A DNA stretch of 64,000 nt from Orychophragmus violaceus (GCA_030180135.1 CM058229.1:41939522-42003521); one strand, 5' to 3'. Counted from the first letter of the stretch, positions 9,908-21,012 are shown. Notes: generated by a model not told the origin, from the letters alone. Numbers and translations are program-made.

Positions 9908-12900
9908 TTACATTTCAATGTTTCTAATGCCTACAGCTTCAGTCAGGAACTCGAGCTTAGGCCTTGGGAGTGGCTTTGTCAACGGATCAGCGACATTATC
10001 ATCTGTCGGGACTCGGCTGATCTTGACTTCCTTTCTATTAACGATGTCACGTATCAAGTGAAATCTTCTTTGAACATGCTTGGATTTCTGGTGTGATCTT
10101 GGTTCCTTTGCCTGAGCAATAGCACCATTGTTATCACAAAACAGTGCCAGAGGCTCAGCCGCATCTGGTATCACACCTAGTTCAATGATGAACTTTCGTA
10201 TCCAAACAGCTTCCTTCGCAGCTTCTGAAGCGGCGATATATTCAGCTTCTGTAGTGGAATCAGCAACGGTGTCTTGCTTGGAGCTTCTCCAACTGATTGC
10301 ACCGCCATTCAGACTAAAGATATAACCGGACTGTGACCGGAAATCATCTTGGTCTGTCTGGAAACTTGCGTCCGTGAATCCACTGACTTTAAGCACATCA
10401 CTTCCACCGTACACCAAGAACTTATCCTTAGTATGTCTCAGATACTTCAAGATGTTCTTTACGGCAATCCAATGGTTTTCACCTGGATTTGACTGGTATC
10501 TACTCGTCATGCTCAATGCATAAGCAACATCAGGACGAGTACAGATCATGGCATACATGATAGATCCTATTGCAGATGCATAAGGAATATTTTTCATGCG
10601 CTCAAGCTCAGCAGCCGACGTAGGGCTCTGCTTCTTGCTTAGCGTTGTGCCATGTACCATTGGCGTGAAGCCCTTCTTGGAATCTTTCATGCTGAATCTT
10701 TGCAGGACTTTGTCAATGTATGAGTCTTGACACAAGCCTATCAGCTTTTTAGATCTATCTCTATAGATCCTAATTCCAAGAACGTATGCGGCTTCACCCA
10801 TGTCTTTCATGGAAAAACAACTTCCAAGCCAGTCCTTTACCGACTTTAGCATTGGAACGTCGTTTCCGAGAAGCAGTATGTCATCGACATACAGAATAAG
10901 AAATACAATCTTGCTCCCACTAGATTTCTTATACACGCATTGTTCTTCTTCGTTTCTGATGAATTCAAATTGCTTGATCGCTTCATCAAAACGAAGATTC
11001 CAGCTCCTCGATGCTTGCTTCAATCCATAAATGGATTTATGAAGCTTGCATACTTTTCCAGCATTCTTTGGATCTATGTAACTGTCAGGTTGTGTCATAT
11101 ACACATCCTCTTCCAGAATACCATTCAGGAAGGCGGTTTTCACGTCCATCTGCCAAATTTCATAATCATGAAAAGCTGCAGTTGCTAGTAGAATCCGAAT
11201 AGATTTCATCATAGCCACTGGTGAATAGGTTTCATCGTAATCCACACCGTGAACTTGTCTGAAACCTTTTGCCACCAACCTGGCTTTATAAATCTGGACA
11301 TTTCCATCCACGTCAATCTTCTTCTTGAAGATCCATTTGCACTCGATGGCTTTTACACCAGCGGGTAAGTCAACCAACGAAAACACTTGGTTGACCGACA
11401 TGGAGTCCATTTCGGAATCAGTGGCCTTGCGCCACTTAGAGGAATCTGGGCCCATCATGGCTTGATTGAAGTTCGATGGTTCATCACCATCAATGATCAG
11501 AAGATCATGACAGTCAGTCACGAGGAATCCTTGATATCTCTCGGGTTCGTGACGGATCCTCCCGGATCTTCGAACTTCAGGTACTACAGGTTCAGGCTCT
11601 ACAATTTCTTGTAGGTCCTCCTGCTGCTCTTCCTCATTAGGTTGAGCAGTATCCTGTTCATCTTGAATTTCTTCAAGCAGTACCTTACTCCCACTGTCTT
11701 TCTTAGAGAGAAACTCCCTCTCAAGAAAGTTACAATCCCGGGCAACAAAGATCTTGTTCTCGGAACGTAGATAGAAGTAATAAGCCTTGGTTTCCCGTGG
11801 ATAACCAATGAAGTAGCATTTGTCAGATTTTGGTGTAAGCTTGTCTGAGATCAATCTCTTGACATAGGCTTCACAACCCCAAATTCTGAGATAAGACAGC
11901 ACTGGAGCTACTCCAGTCCATAATTCATATGGTGTCTTTGCTACTGCTTTCGATGGCGCTCTATTTAGAGTGAACACTGCTGTTAGCAGAGCATATCCCC
12001 AAAGGGATATTGGAAGGTCTGTGTGACTCATCATAGATCGAACCATATCCAATAAGGTCCGATTTCTCCTTTCAGACACACCATTCCATTGAGGTGTTCC
12101 AGGAGGAGTGAGTTGGGATACGATCCCACACTCTCTCAGATGATCACTGAATTCTTGGCTTAAGTATTCTCCTCCTCGGTCGGACCGAAGAGCCTTAATG
12201 CTTTTGCCAAGTTGGTTCTGTACTTCATTTTGGAATTCTCTGAACTTCTCAAAAGATTCAGACTTATGTTTCATCAAATAAACATATCCATACCTACTGA
12301 AATCATCAGTGAAGGTAATGAAGTACTGATAGTTTCCTCTTGCATTTGTGGACATTGGGCCACACACATCAGTGTGTATCAGGCCCAATAAGTCACTGGC
12401 CCTCTCGTTAGGTTTATTAAAGGGGGCCCGTGTCATTTTGCCCATCATGCAGGATTCGCATTTCTCACATGACTCAAAGTCAAAAGAGCCAAGAAGTCCA
12501 TACGTATGGAGCCTCTTAATGCGTTTCTCGCTGATGTGCCCTAAACGACAATGCCATAGAAACGTTTGGTTCTCCTCATTAGGTTTGAACCGTTTGGTAT
12601 TAATGTTATAAATTGGCGCGGATTGATCGAGTATATAAAGCCCATTCGAAAGAGGGGCAGAACCATAGAACAAATTGTTGCGATTGAAGGAACATAATTT
12701 ATTCTTAACTGAAAAATCATAACCTTCCAAATCCAACAAAGAAATTGAAATAATATTTCTGCTTATAGCAGGTACAAAATAACAATTATTGAGTTCTAAA
12801 ATCAATCCCGAAGGTAAAGACAACAAGTAAGTGCCTACAGCTAGTGCTGGAACTTTCGCTCCATTCCCAACTCGTAGCTCCACTTGTCCTTGCTTCAGCC

Positions 12901-13885
12901 TTCTACTGTTGCTGAGTGCCTGCATATTAGTACAAATATGAGCCCCACAACCAGTATCCATAACCCATGAGGTATTATCAGAAGTAGTTGTATTAACTTC
13001 TATAACAAAAATACCTGTTGAAGAAGTCTCAAAAGTCTTCTTCTTCAATTCCTTTAGACCTTCCTGGAATTTCTTACATTCTCTCCTCCAATGCCCTGGT
13101 TCTTTACAGAACCTGCATATGTCAGTTGGCCCAGCCTTGGACTTGGGCTTGGGCTTTGGCGTGTCCTTGTCCGCGACTTGGACAGCCTTGGCCTTTCCCT
13201 TATCCTTAGCAGAGGATTTCTTAAACCCCTTGCCCTTCTGCACCATAAGCACATTGGGGTCCTTGGCGGTTTTCCTCAAATTGGGCTCCGCAGTCTTGAG
13301 CATTCCGTGAAGCTCAGGCAATGTCTTACTCAAGCCATGCATGTTAAAGTTCAGAATGAACTGATCATAGCTTGCAGGTAATGACTGCAGAATGATGTCG
13401 CAGGCAAGTTCCTGGCTGATAGGGCAGTCGAGTTTCTGAAGATGATCGAGATAACCCATCATCTTCAAGACATGAGGACTCACTGCCGCATTCACAGCCA
13501 ACTTGCATTCCAAGAGGTTCTTAACTGTCTGGAACCTCTCAGTCCTAGCCTGCTCCTGAAAAAGCGATTTCAGGCTTGCCATTATCTCGATGGGTGACAA
13601 TACACTCTCGAACTGTTTTTGCAGCTCAGCAGTCATTGTCACCAACATCAGGCAATAGGCATCATTTTCATCTGACGAATGCTTTTCCCAAGCATTATGC
13701 AGAGTCCTGGCGGCATTGGCAGGAGGCCTCTCGGGGAGAGGATCACGAAGGACATAATCCTTCTTCTCCTGCTTGAGGACTAGCCTCAAGTTCCTTGACC
13801 ATGTCAGGAAGTTCGTTCCAGTCAGCTTCTCCTTCTCGAGAACAGACCGGATCGAGAATGTGTTTTGTGCGCTTGTAGTAGTCAT
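9908..13885 (-). CDS. Copia gag-pol polyprotein (1325 aa), intact
   Basis: Single open frame from ATG at 13885-13883. The Gag N-terminal region (about 1-215) is followed by a basic linker and a CCHC zinc knuckle with C257, C260, H265 and C270. The protease active site is DTG at 310-312. The integrase zinc finger uses H445/H450 and Cys 473-479, and the GKMTR box follows. Catalytic D506, D569 and E605 of the integrase core are present. RT spans roughly 810-1060 with QMDVKTAFLNG and YVDDILLLG. RNase H spans roughly 1180-1310 with TDASF, EAEYIA and CDNNGA. The product forms the virus-like particle, is cut by its own protease, reverse-transcribes the RNA and integrates it. All catalytic residues I can check are present, so it is probably functional. 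Confidence 0.95.
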   Translation of the reverse strand: MTTTSAQNTFSIRSVLEKEKLTGTNFLTWSRNLRLVLKQEKKDYVLRDPLPERPPANAARTLHNAWEKHSSDENDAYCLMLVTMTAELQKQFESVLSPIEIMASLKSLFQEQARTERFQTVKNLLECKLAVNAAVSPHVLKMMGYLDHLQKLDCPISQELACDIILQSLPASYDQFILNFNMHGLSKTLPELHGMLKTAEPNLRKTAKDPNVLMVQKGKGFKKSSAKDKGKAKAVQVADKDTPKPKPKSKAGPTDICRFCKEPGHWRRECKKFQEGLKELKKKTFETSSTGIFVIEVNTTTSDNTSWVMDTGCGAHICTNMQALSNSRRLKQGQVELRVGNGAKVPALAVGTYLLSLPSGLILELNNCYFVPAISRNIISISLLDLEGYDFSVKNKLCSFNRNNLFYGSAPLSNGLYILDQSAPIYNINTKRFKPNEENQTFLWHCRLGHISEKRIKRLHTYGLLGSFDFESCEKCESCMMGKMTRAPFNKPNERASDLLGLIHTDVCGPMSTNARGNYQYFITFTDDFSRYGYVYLMKHKSESFEKFREFQNEVQNQLGKSIKALRSDRGGEYLSQEFSDHLRECGIVSQLTPPGTPQWNGVSERRNRTLLDMVRSMMSHTDLPISLWGYALLTAVFTLNRAPSKAVAKTPYELWTGVAPVLSYLRIWGCEAYVKRLISDKLTPKSDKCYFIGYPRETKAYYFYLRSENKIFVARDCNFLEREFLSKKDSGSKVLLEEIQDEQDTAQPNEEEQQEDLQEIVEPEPVVPEVRRSGRIRHEPERYQGFLVTDCHDLLIIDGDEPSNFNQAMMGPDSSKWRKATDSEMDSMSVNQVFSLVDLPAGVKAIECKWIFKKKIDVDGNVQIYKARLVAKGFRQVHGVDYDETYSPVAMMKSIRILLATAAFHDYEIWQMDVKTAFLNGILEEDVYMTQPDSYIDPKNAGKVCKLHKSIYGLKQASRSWNLRFDEAIKQFEFIRNEEEQCVYKKSSGSKIVFLILYVDDILLLGNDVPMLKSVKDWLGSCFSMKDMGEAAYVLGIRIYRDRSKKLIGLCQDSYIDKVLQRFSMKDSKKGFTPMVHGTTLSKKQSPTSAAELERMKNIPYASAIGSIMYAMICTRPDVAYALSMTSRYQSNPGENHWIAVKNILKYLRHTKDKFLVYGGSDVLKVSGFTDASFQTDQDDFRSQSGYIFSLNGGAISWRSSKQDTVADSTTEAEYIAASEAAKEAVWIRKFIIELGVIPDAAEPLALFCDNNGAIAQAKEPRSHQKSKHVQRRFHLIRDIVNRKEVKISRVPTDDNVADPLTKPLPRPKLEFLTEAVGIRNIEM

Positions 13886-15537
13886 AGCTGAAATATATAA
13901 GATAAAAGGTTATTAGTTGTTATGTTCAATATGATTAATCTCGTATTAAATTTTAATATGATTAATCATGCATTATATTCAATAACATCAGTTACCCTCA
14001 ATAGAATATAATGATTCCAAGATCCACATATAACTAAGATTAAAGTGGGCCACTGGCCGTCACCCAATATTAGCTTATATCGGTAAGCCCTATATCGGCT
14101 AATTATATCCGTGATATAACTCTTGGTTGTGAATCTGGGCCCGAGGCCCAATCCACTCTGATGTCTCAAGGCCCGGGACTCCCGATGGCCTAGTCAAGAA
14201 AACCAGACTATACAGTCATGTAATCATTAATGTCTGGGACTCCCAATGACATTTATGAATCACAAACCGTCTTACCCACGCAAAAGCAGACACCCTCACA
14301 CTGTAAGGCCATGAATACAATTGAATGGGCTTCAACAGCTGACATAGCCTGGACAAGACATCCAACGCTTGATATTATTTGAGGTTCGTAGGTTTATTTT
14401 AAAATCTCATTCCCAAAATAGAAGATTACTATTTCGGGAAACTTTCCATTTTAGAAAACCTACTATTTTGGAAACTTTCTAAAATTGGAAACTTTCTAAA
14501 ACCGGAAACTTTCTAACTTTAGAAATTTCTTAAAATCCGAATCATGCAAATCTAGAAACTTCTATAAATTAAGAAACTTTCTAATTTCAAAATATCGGAA
14601 ACTTTAATTTAAAATCGATTTATATTCTTTATAAAATAAATTTTAAATTAAATCTGAAGAAAGACTCAAATAATTGGCCCAATCGTTTTAACTTCTTGGC
14701 CCGAGGCCGAAGAATTGGTCTATGTCCGAGACATAACCCGATCGTCCAATTAGATGACATAACCGGTCTGGTTCATTAAAATTGGTCTAACCAAAATTAA
14801 TTACTACGACGACCACAATTGTCAACCGGTTATTTACTAAACCGGATTTTCTCAATTTATTTGGTCCAACCAAATCAAATTAGAAAATCCTGGTTTAGGC
14901 ACTAAATCCAATAATTCTTTCGACATTGGATTTCTTGTCCCGGTTTAACCAGACTTAATAAAATTATTAAATCTGTTTATTAAACCAGGACGAATTAATT
15001 TTAATCAAAATATTAAACCGAGCCTTAAACCAACCATGTCGATCGATGAACCAACCGTGTCGATCGATCCATCAACCGCATCGGTCGATGCTCTTAGCAT
15101 CGATCCTGCATCGATCGTGCATCGATCCTGTACCGATCGATGCTCTCACGCATGCACGGAACCGAGCCAAAACCCTAACCGTGTCGATCGATGCACCAAC
15201 CGCATCGGTCGATGCACCAACATCGAACCTGCATCGATCCTGCATCGATCGATGCTTTCACGCGTTAACAGGGTTAGCCGATAGACTGTATCGACCGATC
15301 CATGCGATCGTATCGATCGATCCATGCGATCGCAGTCGATACTGACTTTTGAAAATCGCATTCTACCAAATCAATATAGCTTGGTTTCTGCGATTTTAAG
15401 TGTGTTTAGGTTTCAATTCCTTGTTGCTTAAGTGATTTCTCTTATCAGTAGTTGATTCAAAACACTTTTAAACAAGAAAAACAATCCTAAACTTGAATCT
15501 AAACAAGAAAAACCAGAACCAATAGCTCTGATACCAC
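13886..15537 (-). other. Copia 5' leader with primer site and CGATCG-rich tract
   Basis: 1.65-kb untranslated leader. The primer-binding site (reverse complement of GCTCTGATACCA, 15525-15536) sits one base from the LTR. At 15036-15345 there is a dense tract of CGATCGATG, CGGTCGATG and GCATCGATCC words. A sense frame of 67 codons at 13966-14169 recurs in the related element at 47879-48082, but the few differences I see change residues, so I see no sign of protein selection. Confidence 0.65.
15036..15345. repeat. CGATCG-core short repeat tract in Copia leader
   Basis: About twenty partly palindromic words built on CGATCG or CGGTCG/CGACCG, with GCAT/ATGC or TGT/ACA arms. Much richer in CpG than its surroundings. 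Confidence 0.75.
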
Positions 15538-16203
15538 TGAAGGAATGTTTAGTGAATCCTGATTCAATTCTCAGATTCAGATTAACCTAAACATGCTGAT
15601 CTAGGTTCTCTTGAATAGAAACAATGATAGATCTCACCTTATACCTGTTTGCAGCGGAAAGAGATGGTATGTCAGAGATCAGAGAGCCACCGAGAGATAA
15701 CTCCTCCAGAGGTTCACACACGCACACCAATCAGGAAGAAGGCTGCTAGGCCACTAGGGGAACTCGGCGCAGAGGGAGAGAGAGTTTTCGGCTAGCGTTT
15801 TGGTTCTGAACTCGAGTTTTATTTATAAAACTTGTCCGGTTCCGTTTGGGCCATTTGGCCCAAACACCAATTAACTCGACGGCATTCGCGCACTGTGTCG
15901 ATCGACACACCTTGTGTATCGATCGACACACAGTGGTTAAACCGTTTTATTCTCTCTAAGTACAGTAAATGCCTAGCACTTTTACCGTACTTCTGCTAAA
16001 CCGTTCCTACACATTTTCTTGTTAGCTTAGGCGTGTGACCCATATGGGATCATATAATAAAGGCAATAAGTCCAAGACTTATAGATCATGAGCGGACTCT
16101 AGCAAGCCATCATGACCCCCAGTATTATATGACTTATGTCTGATCATTGACATACTCTTACTTTCTAGAGACAGTACCGAGATTACTGGACACAATTCCA
16201 ACA
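15538..16203 (-). repeat. 5' LTR of the intact Copia element
   Basis: 666-bp LTR on the primer-site side, so it holds the promoter for leftward transcription. It differs from the partner LTR at one position seen. The palindrome pair lies at about 15894-15931. TSD TAAAC follows at 16204-16208. Confidence 0.92.
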
Positions 16204-16548
16204 TAAACATCCCTTAAAAAGCGCATAATATGGCAGTATAGAGAAAAGTTACAGTTAATCGATGTCGGACTTTGACCAATATGATAAATTCATTTCCTTA
16301 GGAGAAATGTTGGCAAACACTATCAAACTGTAGCTGTCAAAAAATTACTCTACGAATGAGAGACGAGACAGTTATATACATATGAGACTTTTGGAGAAGA
16401 AACTTGAATATATGAGATTTCTTGCTAACAGAGATGATCTGGTTAAGATTTGTTACGAGAAGTTGTGATTATAGAAACAATAACCGTCATTTTTTAATAT
16501 CTCTCCATAGACTCAAACAATCAACATTGTTATTAAACTAGATAATGT
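16204..16548. other. Unassigned spacer
   Basis: AT-rich sequence continuing the site interrupted by the Copia element. I see no gene, repeat or RNA in it. Confidence 0.4.
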
Positions 16549-16564
16549 AAAATACTTAATAATT

Positions 16565-17262
16565 TTTTTTTAACGCTCAACCATTTATTATTTTAAAAGG
16601 CCCAAGGCCCAGGTTACACAAGTTGCAACGAGAGGATAAGACGATGAACAAAACACGTGGCCACAACATACCACAAGAGGACACAAACGAGACACGTGCC
16701 GATTGTTGAGATTCACCGTCATGCAACAGCGGACAACATGAGAGGAAGCGTCGCCGGAAAGCGTGGATCTACTCCAAAGCCCCACCATGACACACCAACG
16801 CCGTGTAAGCTCCATCGCCGGCCGAATACGCAAGATACGGCTTAAAGCTGCTCCAAAGCCACAGTGAGATTCACTGTCACCATGGAAGCTCCTCGCCGGT
16901 GGAACCCAATCTATTGATTCCGACCTTACCCACCTAAAGCTCCTCTTCAAGAGCAAGTGGAAGCAAAGAAGCTCCTGCCAGAGAAGCCACAGTAGCAAAA
17001 GAGAAAATAAAAAGTTTCCGGTGAGAGAACACGGCGGAGACCCGGTAAAGCCGGAAGAAACAAAATCGGGTGAAAAGCCCGATCTTATTATAACACAAAC
17101 ACAACAAAAATTATAGAACAAAACAGTCATATAAACAAAATCAACACTTTTCCTTCTGAAAGATTGAATCTGGGAAGAAGGAAGAAAGGTTGAAATTGAG
17201 AGAGAAATCTCTCTCTAAAAGGAGAGAGAAAAGCCAGTTCCGACTCCCGACTTTATGACCCC
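16565..17262 (-). mobile_element. Non-LTR retroposon with 16-bp target duplication (Sadhu-like?)
   Basis: A 698-bp insert flanked by perfect copies of AAAATACTTAATAATT at 16549-16564 and 17263-17278. On the minus strand it ends in a short A run (T run at about 16563-16571 on +), so it was made by target-primed reverse transcription. It begins GGGGTCATAAAGTCGGGAG and has a TCTCTCTC-rich 5' region. It encodes no reverse transcriptase. Size, tail and 5' pyrimidine tract recall the Arabidopsis Sadhu retroposons, but that name is from memory; no SINE A/B boxes are obvious. A 180-codon frame fills most of it (16588-17130, ATG to TAA). Confidence 0.75.
16588..17130 (-). CDS. 180-codon open frame inside the retroposon, function unknown
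   Basis: Starts at ATG 17130-17128 and stops 23 bases from the left end of the retroposon. The translation has a hydrophobic, leucine-rich segment near residues 40-60 and many Cys, Ser and Arg residues; I recognise no domain. It covers nearly 80% of the insert, which is long for a chance frame, but no second copy is in the window to test conservation. It may be an accident of composition. Confidence 0.2.
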   Translation of the reverse strand: MTVLFYNFCCVCVIIRSGFSPDFVSSGFTGSPPCSLTGNFLFSLLLLWLLWQELLCFHLLLKRSFRWVRSESIDWVPPARSFHGDSESHCGFGAALSRILRIRPAMELTRRWCVMVGLWSRSTLSGDASSHVVRCCMTVNLNNRHVSRLCPLVVCCGHVFCSSSYPLVATCVTWALGLLK

Positions 17263-17278
17263 AAAATACTTAATAATT

Positions 17279-18835
17279 AAGAGAAGAAAAATGAATAGTA
17301 CAACCGACGTCAGAGCGGTGGAAGAAATTTCAAAGAAACTATTTTGGTTGATTGCTTTACAATCGCCTCTCAATGGCCTTAGTGAAAAAGTTAAAAAATG
17401 CTCAAATCTACCACCATAAACTCTTCCAACACGAAAAGATAAAAAGTAAGATTTACTCAAACTTGTAGTAATCTTTAGTGGAATTACTAACTTAGTACTC
17501 TTCAATAAAAGTTTACAAACTTAGTAATGAGGATATGTAAAAAGACTATTTTCCTATTATAATTAATTTACTTTTATTTTAAATAAGATTATTTAAAAAC
17601 GGAAATAAATATAAAATTACTTTAAATTTTTATGAAATAAAATTAGTTTTTAAATTTTATTTTTAAAAAATTTGGTATCGAAAAAAACAAATTAAAAAAC
17701 AACTTAAATTTAAAAATGAATTTAAATTTTTATAAAATTATAAATAAGTTTGAATTGATATCTAAGTTGACAAAAAAATGAGTTTGAATTTTTATAAAAT
17801 AATATAAAAATTTGTAAAATAATAAAAACAGAATTTATTAAAAAACAAGTTTTAAAAAAATATATATTCATTTAGTCAAGATTTTGATATATTACCTTCA
17901 CTTAAATGAAAACAAAATCTTCTAACTTTGGATAGTTTTCTAAACCAACCGTAATTTTATGGGTGCTTAAAAAATTAGAATAATATCTTGTTTAAAAAAA
18001 TGAAAATCATTTTTAAACTATTTTTGTTTTTAATTTTTGAAACTCAATTTTTTAATCAGAATAATCTCAAAAGAATATTTATATTTTCTTTTGTTTTTTG
18101 AAACTCTTTAAAAAAAAAAAATTAAAACTCATTTTCTAAAAATAATTATGTTTTTACTTTAAAAAAAAATTTAGACTCCCTCAAACAAATCTGCAAAATC
18201 ATGATTGTTCTTTACCATGTCATCACAGGTAACTAAATCCTTAGAAATTAAAATAAATATGTTACACATCATATAAATCTATTGCGCTTCAATATTATTT
18301 TTGTATTGTTGCATATTTATATAATTTTGTAACAAAGACAATAAATTTCGATATTAAATTATAAATCTGTAAATTAAATTCAAAAATTATCAAAAAAAAC
18401 TGCAAAATCACGTATAAATTTTCGACACTTATAAACAAATCTTCAAATTAAATCTACAAACCAAAATAAATCTGCAAACATAAAATTAAATTTGTTACAC
18501 TGTAAACAAATATATGATACTACGTACTACTTAAGTAATTTGTAAAATCTCTATTTCTTTATTGCATATTTTTCTAAAAAATCGCAATAAAACAATTAAT
18601 CTAAAACAAGTTATTTAAATTTGCAGTAAAAACATTAGTAAAAAATTAAATCTACAAAACAAATCTGCAAAAATTAAATATTCAACACATGTTTGCGAAT
18701 TTTTTAAATAATTTGTAAGTTTATTTTGCCGGGAATGAGCTATTTTCATAAATATATTTTTTTGCTGATGTGGGAAAAAAATAAAGGCAATTTTGTAATA
18801 TATTTTTTCCTATCAAATGGTTATAAAAATATTAT
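17279..18835. other. AT-rich intergenic DNA, nothing recognised
   Basis: Long A/T runs and short imperfect A- or T-rich repeats, with no open frame of note on either strand and no clear transposon ends. Confidence 0.6.
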
Positions 18836-19143
18836 ATGCGACTTCAATTGACTAGCGCCTGCTTCTTTTCGGACTGCTTGGAACTTATCTCTATGCTCAA
18901 CGATCAAGCGGATTGGCCATCCTTCTCGTCAGAGCTTGAAGAATTTCGCGCCCTTAGAAACTTCTTTCCTTGTTTTTGCATTAAATATATTAGTAGGACT
19001 TGTAATACCCGTGCTGATAGTCTCGCTAAGAAGGCTAGAGCACGTGGGCTCTTATTCTCCCATGTAAGCTCATCGGTTTCTGACTGGCTCTCCCTTGAGG
19101 AAAGTCGTGTACCGAATCCTTAATAAAATGGTGTTCTTGTTGC

Positions 19144-19169
<26 letters not shown>
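18836..19169 (+). mobile_element. 5'-truncated LINE 3' end with poly(A) tail
   Basis: The frame 18836-19123 (95 codons) matches the end of the RNase H-like domain found at the C-terminus of plant L1-type LINE ORF2 and LINE-derived proteins: FSDCLELISMLND, then an SRTCNTRADSLAKKARA segment and WLSLEES. The stop is followed by AATAAAATG and a run of 26 A (19144-19169). Strong 5' truncation plus a poly(A) tail is typical of LINE insertion. I could not find a matching target duplication. Confidence 0.7.
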
Positions 19170-19175
<6 letters not shown>

Positions 19176-19896
19176 CCAAAAAATAGTACTAAACTAGTAG
19201 TTATAATTTTTTTCCTTAAAAATGATATGAATAAGCACATAAAAGTGACCAAACGGTAGATGCCAAAAAAAGAAAAACTGTCCAAAGGGTTGTCAAAATT
19301 CCTTCAAATCACTTATAAAGAAAGAAAAAACAAGTGCCGTTGGTATAGAACCGGGCCCTGGATCCACTTTATGGGCGAATAGGCCCAGAACATACTTCAT
19401 GGGCCTTGAATGGCCCGAGTTGATAAATTGAGATTGATATGTGGGCTGGGGGGTCCCAAGATGAGCTGTAAATAACATTGCTAGGCTGTGGATGAATGAT
19501 GAGGAGAGGTGGGCCACGTGGGGTGGAATGTGTTAAGCTTTTTTGGTCTTAAAGGCGTGGGGAGACAGCTCTGTCTCTTTGCCCTTTTTCTCTTTAACTC
19601 CTTTTTTTTCCTTCTGTTTCCATTTCAATTATGCATCTTGCCTATATATACATGTCTTTCCTCGTTTTTTTCTATGTATTTGGAGAATATTTTTATTAAT
19701 TCTACTGAATATATATAATATAAAATTTGTAAGATCGTTTTAGAGAAATCACTTTTGGACTATGTGCCGAAGATTATACCGACCTTTTTTGTTGTAGTTC
19801 AAAAGGAGAATTCCAAACACAAGTGTTATAAGTTCGATTGATAACTACGTATAATCCCATATTACTTGTGATTAATGGCTAGAATGTTTTGAACTG
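19170..19896. other. Intergenic sequence, nothing recognised
   Basis: Mixed AT-rich sequence. It includes a GGGCC-rich stretch at about 19345-19520, without a supported gene. Confidence 0.5.
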
Positions 19897-19904
19897 ATTA
19901 GACA

Positions 19905-20090
19905 CAGGGCCGGCTTAAGACTGGTGCATTGAACAGGGTCTCATTTTTCAATTAGTTTTCTTATATTTTAAGGTCCTATTTTTTTTTTGTAAGATAGGTT
20001 CAATTTACAAATTTTCTAAATATAAATTCCTAAATTTGGTAAACAAATTTAAGTAAGCACATGGCCAATATGTATTTTAAGACGGGCCTG
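19905..20090. mobile_element. hAT-type MITE, 186 bp, 8-bp TSD
   Basis: Imperfect terminal inverted repeats CAGGGCCGGCTTAAGA (left) and TTTTAAGACGGGCCTG (right; reads CAGGCCCGTCTTAAAA inverted). Perfect 8-bp duplications ATTAGACA lie at 19897-19904 and 20091-20098. The 8-bp TSD and CAGG termini identify a non-autonomous hAT element. No coding capacity. Confidence 0.85.
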
Positions 20091-20098
20091 ATTAGACA

Positions 20099-21012
20099 TA
20101 AACATGGTTGCTAACACATTATCATGCTCTAATTAAGGAGTAAATACTATAATTATATTTATTTATTATAACAAAATTATTGAAACAAATCAGCAAATGT
20201 AGTCGCAAAATTTCTATTTTGTTTTTGTCTATAGCAATTTCTTTCTACATTCTCATCACTTCCGCCAACAACTTCCTTTTTCTGATTTTTTATTTTAATG
20301 GCTAGTTCAGTAGACTATATAGTCTAATTTAGGCATTTGTTATGCGATATTCAGATCATTTAATTAACTATTATTTATTTGTTTTGGACACCTATATAAA
20401 TATAAAAATTTGTTTTTGATCCGTTTGAATATTTTGACAAAAAGTATATTAGTGGATTGCACCTTACTTTAAGATTAGTCTAAAAACTTAAAATATACCC
20501 TAAAATAATCAAATAAAAAAATATGCATAGACAAATATTTGTTTGTTTAGGATTTTGTTTGTTAGTGATTATGCAACGAAAATGTTTTTGCATATAAATG
20601 ACAAAAATCATGATATATACCTAAATAATTATTTTCTGTTGTAACTTTGGATTTTAAATTATTTTTATGAAATAAGCAATACATAAAATTTTGACAACTT
20701 AACTTTTGCACCCATATATATACCAATTTTTAAAAATAGTACGTCAAATATATTATCGGAAATGTAAATCTATTTACAGAGTGGATCCGACAAGCGTACA
20801 TGCACAGTGGCCGTACAAATAAAATGTCATCGATATTTGTGAAAAGTTGAGATGAATAATTGAATGACCAAATTTCTTTCTTTACTTTTCCTTGAATCCT
20901 CTTCCCTCCTCTGCTCTTTCTCCTCTCCTCTCCTCTCAACAACCGTTCTGCTTCTGTTCCCAAAATCGCAACTTTTTATTGGGCGGGTATAGTTGAGATA
21001 TCGCAGCAAGAA
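20099..21012 (+). promoter_or_regulatory. Upstream region and 5' UTR of the RRM gene
   Basis: AT-rich promoter region. A TATATATA-containing segment lies at about 20713, and a strong CT-rich tract at about 20871-20940 (TCTCCTCTCC repeats) precedes the ATG by about 70 bases, as in many plant 5' UTRs. No other gene seen. Confidence 0.4.

Larger units (their letters stand above)
8392..16203 (-). mobile_element. Complete young Ty1/Copia element, intact polyprotein
   Basis: A 7812-bp element with 666-bp LTRs (8392-9057 and 15538-16203) that differ at one base I can find (C/T in the ACATTTTC[C/T]TG segment). It is flanked by a perfect 5-bp duplication TAAAC (8387-8391 and 16204-16208). The primer site lies next to the right LTR and the polypurine tract next to the left LTR, so the element reads leftward. 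Order: leader, gag, protease, integrase, RT, RNase H (Copia order), all in one open frame. Near-identical LTRs and an open polyprotein mean very recent insertion and probable autonomy. It is a candidate helper for the defective relatives at 36.5-51 kb. Confidence 0.93.

Noticed and set aside
13966..14169. 67-codon leader frame repeated at 47879-48082 as a small conserved gene
   Set aside because: The few differences between copies are amino-acid changing, so no evidence for protein selection.
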